Positions 1 through 8,981 of a DNA stretch of 64,000 bases are shown one piece after another. Location: NCBI GenBank assembly GCA_001298555.1, contig LJCW01000076.1, positions 49,502 through 113,501 on the forward strand. Reading direction: 5' to 3'. Position 1 is the first letter of the stretch. Each line of letters opens with the position of its first letter. The stretch comes from Actinobacteria bacterium OV450. Lineage in GTDB: Bacteria > Actinomycetota > Actinomycetes > Streptomycetales > Streptomycetaceae. The translations under genes were made by a program, and so were the position numbers. The notes beneath the pieces were generated by a model. It saw nothing but the letters and a program-made list of their open reading frames with translations. It was not told the origin of the DNA and did not search any database.

Positions 1-781
<781 letters not shown>

Positions 782-785
<4 letters not shown>

Positions 786-2014
786 GCAAGGACGTCCCGG
801 CGGCCGCGGCCTCGTTCCACACCATGTGGGACGAGCTGCGGCCCATCGGCCGCAACGCCGGGTCCGGCGGGTACCGCCGCTACGCGTGGACGGGTGCCGA
901 CGCCGACTGCCGGACCTGGTTCCAGGAGCAGGCCGAGGCCCGCGGCCTCGCCTACGAGACCGACCGCAACGGCAACCAGTGGGCCTGGCTCGGCGACCCC
1001 CTCGCCGGTGACGCCGTCGTCACCGGCTCCCACCTGGACTCCGTGCCCGACGGCGGCGCCTTCGACGGCCCCCTCGGCGTGGTGTCCTCCTTCGCGGCCC
1101 TGGACGAACTCCGCAGGAGGGGCGCGGAGTTCTCCAGGCCCCTGGCCATCACCAACTTCGGTGACGAGGAGGGGGCCCGGTTCGGCCTCGCCTGCGTCGG
1201 CTCCCGGCTCGCCGCCGGGCAGCTGACCAAGGAGAAGGCGTTCGAGCTGCGCGACGCCGACGGGATCAGCCTGCCCCAGGCCATGGAGGCCGCCGGGTAC
1301 GACCCCCAGGCCATCGGCGCCGACCCGGAGCGCCTCGCCCGCATCGGCGCCTTCGTCGAGCTGCACGTCGAGCAGGGCCGGGCCCTGGACCTGTCCGGGG
1401 ACTCCGTCGGCATCGCGTCCGCCATCTGGCCGCACGGCCGCTGGCGGTTCGACTTCCGCGGCGAGGCCAACCACGCCGGCACCACCCGCCTGGTGGACCG
1501 GCGCGACCCGATGCTCACGTACGCGGCGACCGTCCTGGCCGCCCGCAGCGAGGCGGCCCTCGCCGGGGCCGTCGCGACCTTCGGCAAGATCGCCGTCGAG
1601 CCGAACGGCGTCAACGCCATCCCCTCGCTCGTGCGCGGCTGGCTCGACTCCCGCGCCGCCGACCAGGCCACCCTCGACACGGTCGTCACGGCCGTCGAGA
1701 AGGCCGCCCGCGAGCGCGCCGACCAGGACGGCGTCGACCTGGCCGTCGTCCGGGAGTCCTTCACCCCGGTCGTCGAGTTCGAGCACGCCCTGCGCGACGA
1801 GATGAACCGGATCCTCGGCGGGGCCGTCCCCGTGCTGGGCACCGGGGCGGGACACGACGCCGGAATCCTCTCCGCCGCCGTCCCGACCGCCATGCTGTTC
1901 GTACGGAACCCCACCGGCGTCTCCCACTCCCCGCGGGAGTTCGCCCCCGAGGACGACTGCGTGGCCGGTGTGCTCGCCCTCGCCGACGTACTGGAAGGCC
2001 TGGCATGCCGCTGA
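782..2014 (+). CDS. M20-family amidohydrolase (allantoate amidohydrolase / N-carbamoyl-amino-acid hydrolase type) in the hut operon
   Basis: This 410-residue cytoplasmic protein belongs to the M20 metal-dependent amidohydrolases usually annotated as allantoate amidohydrolase. Metal-site motifs are visible: [12 protein letters not shown] (His84, Asp86), Asp95 in [16 protein letters not shown] (Glu129/Glu130), ELHVEQG (His195) and a dimerisation-domain segment [11 protein letters not shown]. The GTG start overlaps the hutU stop, and its own stop overlaps the hutF start, so it is an integral part of the hut operon. No recognisable HutG (N-formylglutamate amidohydrolase) is seen in this operon. 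I infer that this enzyme hydrolyses N-formyl-L-glutamate, the product of HutF, but an N-carbamoyl or ureido substrate cannot be excluded from sequence alone. Confidence 0.85.
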
Positions 2015-3345
2015 CGACGTACTGGCTGGAGCACGCCTGGCTCGGCGCCCACGTCGAGCCCGGCGTCACCCTCGAGGTGTCCGCCGACGGGCGGATCGGC
2101 TCCCTGCGCACCGGGGCCGGGGCCCCGCCGCCGGGGGCCGAGGTGCTGCGCGGGCTGACCGTCCCGGGCCTGGCCAACGCCCACAGCCACGCCTTCCACC
2201 GGGCCCTGCGCTCGGTGGTCCAGGTCGGCTCGGGCACCTTCTGGACCTGGCGCGAGGTCATGTACCGGGTCGCCCAGAACCTCACCCCCGACACGTACTT
2301 CGCGCTCGCCCGCGCGGTGTATGCGGAGATGGCCCTGGCCGGCATCACCAACGTCGGCGAGTTCCACTACGTCCACCACGCCCCCGGCGGCGCCCCGTAC
2401 GCCGACCCCAACGCCATGGGCGAGGCACTGATCGAGGCGGCCGCCGCGGCGGGCATCCGGATCACCCTCCTCGACACGGCGTACCTCTCCTCCGGCTTCG
2501 GCGCGGCCCCGGACCCGCACCAGCTGCGGTTCTCCGACGGGACGGCCGAGGCCTGGGCGGAGCGCGTCTCGGCCCTCAAGCCCCGCGAGCACGCCCTGAT
2601 CGGGGCGGCGATCCACTCCGTGCGGGCCGTACCGGCCGGCCAGCTGGGCACCGTCGCCCGCTGGGCCGAGGAGCGGCAGGCCCCCCTGCACGTCCACCTG
2701 TCCGAGCAGACCGCCGAGAACGACGCCTGCCAGGCCGCCCACGGCCGCACCCCGACCCGGCTCCTGGCCGACCACGGGGTGCTCGGCCCGCGCACCACCG
2801 GTGTCCACAACACGCACCTGACGGACGAGGACATCGCCCTGCTCGGCGGTACCGCCACCGGCACCTGCATGTGCCCCACCACCGAGCGGGACCTCGCCGA
2901 CGGCATCGGCCCGGCCGCACGGCTCCAGCGCGCGGGCAGCCCGCTGTCCCTCGGCAGCGACAGCCACGCCGTGATCGACCTGCTGGAGGAGGCCCGGGCG
3001 ATGGAGCTCAACGAGAGGCTGGCCAGCCGCACCCGGGGCCACTGGACGGCGAACGCGCTGCTCACCGCGGCCACGGACGGCGGCCACGCCGCTCTCGGGC
3101 TGCCCGACGCGGGCCGCCTGGAGGCGGGCGCGCTCGCGGACTTCACGACCATCGCGCTGGACACCGTCCGCACGGCGGGGCCGCTGCCGCGGCTCGGCGC
3201 CGAGACGGCCGTCTTCGCGGCCTCGGCCGCCGACGTCCGCCACACGGTGGTGGCCGGCCGCCACGTGGTCCGCGACGGTGCCCACACCCTGGTCGGGGAC
3301 GTCGCGACGGCCCTGGCCGAAGCCATCGCCGCCGTCCGCGGATAG
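2005..3345 (+). CDS. hutF: Formimidoylglutamate deiminase
   Basis: This 446-residue cytoplasmic enzyme belongs to the amidohydrolase superfamily and converts N-formimidoyl-L-glutamate to N-formyl-L-glutamate plus ammonia. The metal-binding motif ANAHSHAFHR (His60, His62), the second histidine pair LHVHLSEQ (His229, His231) and the catalytic aspartate in SLGSDSHA (Asp319) are all present. The family-specific segment TFWTWREVMYR follows the first motif. The ATG start lies 10 bp inside the preceding gene, supporting co-translation. Its presence shows that this organism uses the five-step route via formylglutamate rather than direct formiminoglutamase hydrolysis. Confidence 0.95.
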   Translation: MPLTTYWLEHAWLGAHVEPGVTLEVSADGRIGSLRTGAGAPPPGAEVLRGLTVPGLANAHSHAFHRALRSVVQVGSGTFWTWREVMYRVAQNLTPDTYFALARAVYAEMALAGITNVGEFHYVHHAPGGAPYADPNAMGEALIEAAAAAGIRITLLDTAYLSSGFGAAPDPHQLRFSDGTAEAWAERVSALKPREHALIGAAIHSVRAVPAGQLGTVARWAEERQAPLHVHLSEQTAENDACQAAHGRTPTRLLADHGVLGPRTTGVHNTHLTDEDIALLGGTATGTCMCPTTERDLADGIGPAARLQRAGSPLSLGSDSHAVIDLLEEARAMELNERLASRTRGHWTANALLTAATDGGHAALGLPDAGRLEAGALADFTTIALDTVRTAGPLPRLGAETAVFAASAADVRHTVVAGRHVVRDGAHTLVGDVATALAEAIAAVRG

Positions 3346-3351
3346 CTCGGC

Positions 3352-3436
3352 CGTTCCCCTGCCCGCCCTTCCCCCGCTCCCCGGTACGGGGCCGGGGTGG
3401 ACCCCCGGTCGCGGGAAAGGGCGGGGAGGGGAAACG
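3352..3436 (+). repeat. Long imperfect inverted repeat between hutF and hutI
   Basis: A C-rich arm at about 3352-3377 (cgttcccctgcccgccc...) is nearly complementary to a G-rich arm at about 3411-3436 (...ggcggggaggggaaacg), with smaller GC hairpins in the loop. It fills most of the 112-bp gap inside the hut operon and could attenuate or stabilise the transcript before hutI. There is no T-tract. Confidence 0.6.
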
Positions 3437-3457
3437 CACACGCTCTGAGAGGAACCC

Positions 3458-4639
3458 ATGACGTCGACCACCGTCATCAAGAACATCGGCAGCCTCGTCA
3501 CCAACGACCCCGCGCTCGGCGACGGCACCCCCCTCGGCCTGATCGAGAACGCCGCCCTCGTCATCGACGGCGATGAGATCGCCTGGGTCGGCGAGGCCGC
3601 CGCAGCCCCCGCCGCCGACGCCGCGTTCGACGCGAAGGGCCGCGCCGTCATCCCCGGCTTCGTCGACTCCCACTCCCACCTCGTCTTCGCCGGTGACCGC
3701 ACCGCCGAGTTCAACGCCCGGATGTCCGGCCGCAGTTACTCCGCGGGCGGCATCCGCACCACCGTCGCCGCCACCCGCGCCGCCTCCGACGCCGAGCTGG
3801 AGGCCAACCTGCTGCGCCACCTCGACGAGGCCCGCCGCCAGGGCACCACGACCTTCGAGACCAAGTCCGGCTACGGCCTCACCGTCGAGGACGAGGCCCG
3901 CGCCCTGCGCATCGCCGCCGCGCACACCGAGGAGGTCACCTACCTCGGCGCGCACATCGTCTCCCCCGACTACGCCGAGGACCCGGCGGGCTACGTCGAC
4001 CTCGTCACCGGCGAGATGCTGGCGGCCTGCGCCCCGTACGCCCGCTGGGTGGACGTGTTCTGCGAGAAGGGCGCCTTCGACGGCGACCAGGCCCGCGCCG
4101 TCCTCACCGCCGGCGCCGCCGCCGGGCTGATCCCGCGCGTCCACGCCAACCAGCTGTCCTACGGTCCCGGCGTACAGCTCGCCGTGGAGCTGGGGGCCGC
4201 CTCCGCCGACCACTGCACCCACCTCACCGACGCTGATGTCGACGCCCTCGCGCAGGCCGCCGGCACCACCGTCGCCACCCTGCTGCCCGGCGCCGAGTTC
4301 TCCACCCGTGCCCAGTGGCCCGACGCCCGCCGCCTGATCGACGCGGGCGCCACCGTCGCGCTGTCCACCGACTGCAACCCCGGCTCCTCGTACACGAGTT
4401 CCATGCCGTTCTGCATCGCCCTCGCCGTGCGGGACATGCGGATGACCCCGGACGAGGCGCTCTGGTCGGCCACCGCCGGCGGGGCCCGGGCCCTGCGCCG
4501 CACCGACGTGGGCGTCGTGACCCCCGGAGCCCGCGCCGACCTGGCCCTCCTGGAGGCGCCGAGCCACGTCCACCTGGCCTACCGGCCCGGCGTGCCGCTC
4601 GTCTCCGCGGTCTGGCAGCGGGGCGTCCGCGCCGCCTGA
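3458..4639 (+). CDS. hutI: Imidazolonepropionase
   Basis: This 393-residue amidohydrolase opens the ring of 4-imidazolone-5-propionate to give N-formimidoylglutamate, the step between HutU and HutF. Visible motifs are the metal site [15 protein letters not shown] (His72, His74), the substrate-binding segment [12 protein letters not shown], the ADHCTHL segment and the catalytic aspartate in LSTDCNPGS (Asp305). The start ATG is preceded by an AGAGGA ribosome-binding site about 5 nt upstream. It is the last gene of the visible hut operon and is followed 21 bp after its stop by a strong terminator. Confidence 0.96.
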   Translation: MTSTTVIKNIGSLVTNDPALGDGTPLGLIENAALVIDGDEIAWVGEAAAAPAADAAFDAKGRAVIPGFVDSHSHLVFAGDRTAEFNARMSGRSYSAGGIRTTVAATRAASDAELEANLLRHLDEARRQGTTTFETKSGYGLTVEDEARALRIAAAHTEEVTYLGAHIVSPDYAEDPAGYVDLVTGEMLAACAPYARWVDVFCEKGAFDGDQARAVLTAGAAAGLIPRVHANQLSYGPGVQLAVELGAASADHCTHLTDADVDALAQAAGTTVATLLPGAEFSTRAQWPDARRLIDAGATVALSTDCNPGSSYTSSMPFCIALAVRDMRMTPDEALWSATAGGARALRRTDVGVVTPGARADLALLEAPSHVHLAYRPGVPLVSAVWQRGVRAA

Positions 4640-4660
4640 ACCACCCCCCGATCACGCAGC

Positions 4661-4708
4661 GACAGGCCCGGATCCGGGCGGCCCTCAGGCCGTGGATCCG
4701 GGCCTGTC
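4661..4708 (+). terminator. Terminator closing the hut operon
   Basis: Perfect 15-bp inverted repeat, gacaggcccggatcc at 4661-4675 and its complement at 4694-4708, with an 18-nt loop. It follows hutI and separates the hut operon from the surface-protein operon. Confidence 0.85.
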
Positions 4709-4755
4709 CCGTGTCTTCCCTCCTCAAGGCCCCCGGCGTACCTTGAGCCACCAAT

Positions 4756-4770
4756 CTGATGTGTCGTCAG
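4756..4770. promoter_or_regulatory. Near-palindromic candidate operator upstream of the surface-protein operon
   Basis: The sequence ctgatgtgtcgtcag has 6-bp arms with one mismatch around a 3-bp centre. It lies 28 bp before the GTG start of the first surface-protein gene and within the only stretch where its promoter can be. A regulator-binding role is inferred from position and symmetry only. Confidence 0.35.
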
Positions 4771-4798
4771 TAACTTGTGGCCCGAGGGGAAGACGAAG

Positions 4799-5458
4799 GT
4801 GATCGACCGCAAACGCTCCACCGCGCTCGCGCTGGCCTCCGCGCTGGCCGGAACGGCGGTCCTGCTGGCCGCCCCCGCGGCCCACGCCGACGTCGTCGAC
4901 GTCGCGTACGACTGCAAGACCCCCATCGGGGACAAGTCGGCGGTCTCACCGATCGACATCAAGGCGGTCAGGGAGGGCGACGGCTACAAGCTGACGATGT
5001 CCTTCCAGAAGGGCGTCTCGTCCAGCCCCGTCGAACTCGGCAAGGGCGCGATGAGCCCGAGCGCCGTCATCCTGGCCGACGGCGCCGAGAAGGCGTCCGT
5101 GCCGGTCTCCGGAGCCGCCAACCCCGAGGCGGTGCCCGCCAACACCCCCATCAAGATCACCGACCTCTCGGGCACCTACACCCCCGGCAAGAGCGGCAAG
5201 GTCACCTTCACCGCGGGCGTCCTCACCATCAAGGCACTGGGGACCGTCACCACCTGCACCCCGGGCAACAGCCCCAAGCCCTCCCTGGAACTCGACGTGA
5301 GCGCCGCCGCGTCCGGCGGCTCCTCGCAGGACACCCTCCCGCAGACCGGACCCACCGACTCCGCCCTCGCCCTCGGCACCCTCGGCGCCACCGTGCTGCT
5401 CACCGGCGCCGCCGGCGTGCTCTGGCTGACCCGGCGCGGCCAGCGGGCCCGGTCCTGA
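4799..5458 (+). CDS. Secreted single-domain protein with LPQTG cell-wall sorting signal
   Basis: This 219-residue protein has a signal peptide of about 30 residues (cleavage likely after AHA), a beta-rich domain at about 31-170, and a C-terminal sorting signal: LPQTG at 180-184, a hydrophobic helix, and a basic tail RRGQRARS. It should be covalently attached to peptidoglycan by sortase. The GTG at 4799 is preferred over upstream TTG and GTG codons because GAGGGG lies about 9 nt before it and because it gives a classical signal peptide. The mature domain is homologous to the second domain of the last gene of this operon (shared TGTYKPGKTGKVT / SGTYTPGKSGKVT segment and flanking spacing). Binding partner or function is not known to me. 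Confidence 0.85.
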   Translation: MIDRKRSTALALASALAGTAVLLAAPAAHADVVDVAYDCKTPIGDKSAVSPIDIKAVREGDGYKLTMSFQKGVSSSPVELGKGAMSPSAVILADGAEKASVPVSGAANPEAVPANTPIKITDLSGTYTPGKSGKVTFTAGVLTIKALGTVTTCTPGNSPKPSLELDVSAAASGGSSQDTLPQTGPTDSALALGTLGATVLLTGAAGVLWLTRRGQRARS

Positions 5459-5475
5459 ACGGAGCACCCCCGGCC

Positions 5476-6486
5476 ATGCCCGTGCTCCACACCCCCGCCG
5501 CCCCGGGGCGCCTGTGCTCCGCGCTGCTCGCCGCGCTCCTGCTGTCCGCGTCCGCGGCGCTCCCGGTGGCCGCCGCGGACGCGCGGACCGCCGCCGACGA
5601 GAGCGGCTGGACCGCCGAGCCCGCCCCCGGCGCCGGCGGCACGCCGGCCCGCCCGTACTTCTACCTCGCGGGCCCCGCCGGCACCGTCCTGGAGGACCGG
5701 CTGGCCCTGACGAACACCTCCGACCGGGAGCGCACCGTCACCCTGCGCGGAGCCGACGCCCACAACACCGCCGACGGCGCCCTCGCCGTGCGCCCCGCCG
5801 CGGCGAGCGGCGCCGGCTCCTGGATCAGCTTCGGGGCCGCCACCACCGTGAAGGTCCCGGCCCGCACCCGCGCCGTCGTCCCCTTCACCGTCACCCTGCC
5901 GCCCGCCGCCCTCCCCGGCGAACACCCGTCCGCCGTGGTCGCCACCGCGGACGGCCACGAGGTGGGCGTACGGGTCCACCTGCGCGTCGGCGGGCCGACG
6001 CTGGCCGCCCTCACGGTCGAGGACGTCTCCGTACGCGGCAAGGGCGCCTCCGCGGTGATCGCGTACACCCTGGTCAACCGGGGCAACGTGGCGCTCGCCC
6101 CCGAACTGGCGCTGCGCGCCGAAGGGCTCTTCGGCGAGGTGCCGGGCCGGACCGCCCGCGCCCTGCCCGTGGAACTGCTGCCCGGCCAGCGGGTGTCGCT
6201 GACCGAGCCCTGGCCCGGAGCCCCGGTCCTCGACGACGTCGCCCTCACCCTCACGGTCACCGCCCCCGGCGCGGCACCGGCCACCGCCACCGCCTCGGCG
6301 CGGTTCGTGCCCTGGGGGATCGCGGGCCGCACCGGCGCCGGGCTGCTCGGCCTCGGCGCGGTCGCCCTGGCCGCGCTGCTCCTCGTACGCGGCCGGTGGG
6401 CCCGCAGCGGCCCGTCGGCGGACGGGGAACCCGGACCCGCGGGGAACCGGGCACCGGAACACGAGCTGACGGGAGCATCCAGGTGA
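5476..6486 (+). CDS. Secreted membrane-anchored protein resembling WxL-interacting (DUF916-like) proteins
   Basis: The 336-residue product has a signal peptide (about residues 1-35), two consecutive beta-sandwich-like extracellular regions (about 45-160 and 165-275), one transmembrane helix (about 281-302) and a short polar cytoplasmic tail. The first region resembles the peptidoglycan-binding DUF916 / WxL-interacting-protein domain, with a LALTNTSDRERTVTLR-type opening and a PARTRAVVPFTVTLP strand pair. The start is the ATG 17 bp after the previous stop with GGAG upstream. Its stop overlaps the next gene by 4 bp. It is probably a wall-proximal scaffold in a complex with its operon partners; that role is inferred. 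Confidence 0.8.
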   Translation: MPVLHTPAAPGRLCSALLAALLLSASAALPVAAADARTAADESGWTAEPAPGAGGTPARPYFYLAGPAGTVLEDRLALTNTSDRERTVTLRGADAHNTADGALAVRPAAASGAGSWISFGAATTVKVPARTRAVVPFTVTLPPAALPGEHPSAVVATADGHEVGVRVHLRVGGPTLAALTVEDVSVRGKGASAVIAYTLVNRGNVALAPELALRAEGLFGEVPGRTARALPVELLPGQRVSLTEPWPGAPVLDDVALTLTVTAPGAAPATATASARFVPWGIAGRTGAGLLGLGAVALAALLLVRGRWARSGPSADGEPGPAGNRAPEHELTGASR

Positions 6487-7565
6487 GCGCCAAGGCCGTC
6501 GGCAAGGTCGGGTCCCTCGTCGCGGCCGCACTGGCGGTGTGCGCCCTCGCCCTGTTCCCGGCCCCGGCGGCCGCGGCCCCGGGCGCCGCCGGCGAGCCCG
6601 CGGTGGCGCTCTCGCTCCAGGAGGCCGCGAAGGGCGCCGAGATCACCGTCACCGGCACCGGCTGGCGCGCCAAGACCCTGGTGATGCTGCTGGTCTGCGG
6701 ACAGAACATGATCGGCGGCACCAACAGCTGCGCCAACGCCGATGGGGCCGCGGTCTCGGTCGGCGACGACGGGCGGTTCACGGCCCGGCTGGCCGTGGCG
6801 GCACCGCCCAAGCCCTGTCCCTGCGTGGTCGACGTCACCTCCGTCAACGGGGACCAGTCCACCGTCGCCGTCCCCCTGAAGATCACCGACCACCCGGTGG
6901 CCGAGCTGCCGGCCGAGTCCGGCACCGCGCGTCTGGCCATGCTCACCGGCGTCCGGCTCGAAGGCGAGGACGGGGTGCTGACCTGGTTCGGCGCCCCGCC
7001 CGGCCGGACGTTCGCGGTCACCGTCGGCAACCTCGGCTCGGCCCCGGTCAAGGACCCCGTCTTCCAGCTGGGGACCGCCCACGGGGTGTTCGCGCCGCTG
7101 TGGGACGAGGTCCGCTGGAAGGGCACGATCCCGCCGGGCGGCAAGGCGGAGGTCCGGCTGGACGTCAGCCTGCCGGCGGGGGCCCACGGGGACTACACCG
7201 TCTCCCTCAAGTACGGCGACACGGTGGTGGCCACGCAGCCCTGGGGCGTCGACCGCCCCTACGGGGTGCTGCTGTTCTGGGGCCTGCTGCTCGTGGTGGT
7301 CCCGGCAGCCGTCTTCCGCATCGGCATGGCCGTCGTCGACAAGGTCCGCCCGCCCGCGGCGCCGGGCGGGGGCGGGCACCGGGGTGCCGGGGCCCCGGAG
7401 CCCGGCGGACCCTCCGGAACGGCGGCCGGGCCGGACTCACCCCCTGCCACCACGGCGGTCCTGCCGTGGTTCACCCCGGACAGCGCGCCGGGGCAGGCGT
7501 CCCCACACGTACCACAGGCGTCCGCACCGTCTGAGAACAGTCCGACGACGAAGGGGCATTTGTGA
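6483..7565 (+). CDS. Secreted Ig-like membrane-anchored protein of the surface operon
   Basis: The 360-residue protein begins at a GTG overlapping the previous stop. It has a signal peptide (about 1-33), an N-terminal Ig-like domain (about 38-140) with four cysteines (VCGQN...NSCAN and KPCPCVV) vaguely reminiscent of the neocarzinostatin-type fold, a second beta domain (about 145-255), a transmembrane helix at about 260-285 and a 75-residue Gly/Pro/Thr-rich cytoplasmic tail. No catalytic motif is visible. The coupling on both sides suggests a stoichiometric complex. The fold comparison is my inference, not a demonstrated homology. Confidence 0.75.
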   Translation: MSAKAVGKVGSLVAAALAVCALALFPAPAAAAPGAAGEPAVALSLQEAAKGAEITVTGTGWRAKTLVMLLVCGQNMIGGTNSCANADGAAVSVGDDGRFTARLAVAAPPKPCPCVVDVTSVNGDQSTVAVPLKITDHPVAELPAESGTARLAMLTGVRLEGEDGVLTWFGAPPGRTFAVTVGNLGSAPVKDPVFQLGTAHGVFAPLWDEVRWKGTIPPGGKAEVRLDVSLPAGAHGDYTVSLKYGDTVVATQPWGVDRPYGVLLFWGLLLVVVPAAVFRIGMAVVDKVRPPAAPGGGGHRGAGAPEPGGPSGTAAGPDSPPATTAVLPWFTPDSAPGQASPHVPQASAPSENSPTTKGHL

Positions 7566-8905
7566 AGACCCAACGGAGGGTGAGCGCGGCCGTGATCGCG
7601 CTGCTGCTCGGCGGCGCCGGCATCGCCATCGGGGCCGCTCCGGCCCAGGCGGCCGAGACCAAGTTCAACGTCAAGTGCGTGCCGCCGGCGGGCGGCGGTG
7701 ACCCGGTGGAGGGCGAGACCACCGCCAAGGTCGGCGCTCCGGCCTCGGCGAAGGTCGGTGACGAGGTCGAGGTGTCCTGGGAGACCGTGAAGCCGGCCTC
7801 GAACAACACCGACCTGATGGACATCCCGCAGGACTCGGTCCAGCCCACCGGCTGGATCACGGTGGGCGGCGGGGGCGGCGAACTGAAGGTGGTCGGGGAG
7901 AAGAAGAACCCGCCGATCCCCAAGAAGGCCCCCATGCAGATGTCCACGATGAAGGGGAAGCTGAAGCTCACCAAGGCGGGCAAGATCACGCTGACCCCCG
8001 GCAAGTACGACGTCGCGGTGACCTTCTCCTTCGGCACGTTCGTCACCAAGTGCGCCCCGACGGGCGCCGTGGGCGTCGGGGCCACCATCGACGTGGCGGA
8101 GGGCACCAGCGGCGGCGCGACGACGGGCGGGGCCACGACCGGCGGGGCCACGACCGGTGGCTCGACGACCGGCGGCGCCACGACCGGTGGCTCGACGGGT
8201 GGCGGCTCGACGAGCGGCGGGTCCACCGGCGGAGGTTCCTCCAGCGGTGGCGGCGGGGGCCAGACGGATTTCCCCGGCAAGCCCGTCGAGGTCGCCTTCG
8301 ACTGCGGCCCGGTGGTCCCCGGCGGCATCAAGACCCCGGTGACGATCAACGCCAGGAAGAACGGCGGGAGCTACGACCTGACCGTCAAGACCGCCAAGGG
8401 TGCGATGGCCAGCCCGATGGCCCTGCCCGCGGGAGCCCTCAAACCCTCCATGAACGTCAAGCTCGGCGGCGCCGACAGCGGTGTGGTCAAGGTCTCCGGC
8501 CCGGCCAACGCCGAGCCGATCCCGGACAAGGCGCCGGTCAGCCTCAGCGACATGACGGGCACCTACAAGCCCGGCAAGACCGGCAAGGTCACGCTGAGCC
8601 CGGACCAGCTGACGATCGACGTCACGATGGCCCCGGGGTCCACGCCGATCAACGTGCCCTGCAAGGCGGCCAGCAGCGGCGTCTCGCTGGAGCTCGACAC
8701 CACCGCCCAGGAGGGCGGCTCCGGCTCGCCGGCCACCACCGGATCCACCACCGGCTCCGCCACCGCCTCGGGCGGCCTGGCCGAGACGGGCGCCGAGGAC
8801 GGGGGCGGCATCCGGGCCCTGGCCCTGGTCGCCGGCACGGTGATCCTGCTCGGCGGCGCGGTCTTCACCTTCACCCCGTGGCGCCGCCTGCGCGGCACCC
8901 GGTAA
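7562..8905 (+). CDS. Two-domain secreted protein with TGG-repeat linker and LAETG sorting signal
   Basis: This 447-residue protein starts at a GTG that overlaps the preceding stop. It has a signal peptide (about 1-30), a first beta domain (about 33-178), a low-complexity linker at about 181-234 made of ATTGG and STTGG units, a second beta domain (about 240-385), then LAETG at 406-410, a hydrophobic helix and a basic tail RRLRGTR. LAxTG is the motif known for class E sortases of Streptomyces. Both beta domains resemble the single domain of the first gene in this operon, including a conserved Cys near the start of each domain. It is likely a cell-wall-anchored surface protein; ligand unknown. 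Confidence 0.85.
   Translation: MKTQRRVSAAVIALLLGGAGIAIGAAPAQAAETKFNVKCVPPAGGGDPVEGETTAKVGAPASAKVGDEVEVSWETVKPASNNTDLMDIPQDSVQPTGWITVGGGGGELKVVGEKKNPPIPKKAPMQMSTMKGKLKLTKAGKITLTPGKYDVAVTFSFGTFVTKCAPTGAVGVGATIDVAEGTSGGATTGGATTGGATTGGSTTGGATTGGSTGGGSTSGGSTGGGSSSGGGGGQTDFPGKPVEVAFDCGPVVPGGIKTPVTINARKNGGSYDLTVKTAKGAMASPMALPAGALKPSMNVKLGGADSGVVKVSGPANAEPIPDKAPVSLSDMTGTYKPGKTGKVTLSPDQLTIDVTMAPGSTPINVPCKAASSGVSLELDTTAQEGGSGSPATTGSTTGSATASGGLAETGAEDGGGIRALALVAGTVILLGGAVFTFTPWRRLRGTR
8104..8262 (+). repeat. Codon-level tandem repeat encoding Thr/Ser-Gly-Gly linker
   Basis: About 160 bp of repeated ACGACCGGCGGG-like 12-15 bp units inside the LAETG protein gene encode the flexible linker between its two domains. 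It is prone to length variation by slippage. Confidence 0.8.
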
Positions 8906-8917
8906 CCCGTACGAAAA

Positions 8918-8955
8918 CGGCGGCCCGGCACACCAGGAGGTGTGCCGGGCCGCCG
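8918..8955. terminator. Bidirectional terminator between surface operon and peptide transporter
   Basis: Perfect 17-bp stem (cggcggcccggcacacc at 8918-8934, complement at 8939-8955) with a 4-nt loop, between the convergent ends of the surface operon and the transporter gene. An A-run precedes it (a T-run for the minus-strand transcript). Confidence 0.9.
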
Positions 8956-8981
8956 TGCGCGTGCGCGGGTGCGTAAGTGCA

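Noticed and set aside
8104..8262. Repeats in the LAETG gene as a regulatory or CRISPR array
   Set aside because: In-frame codon repeats encoding a Thr/Ser/Gly linker explain them.
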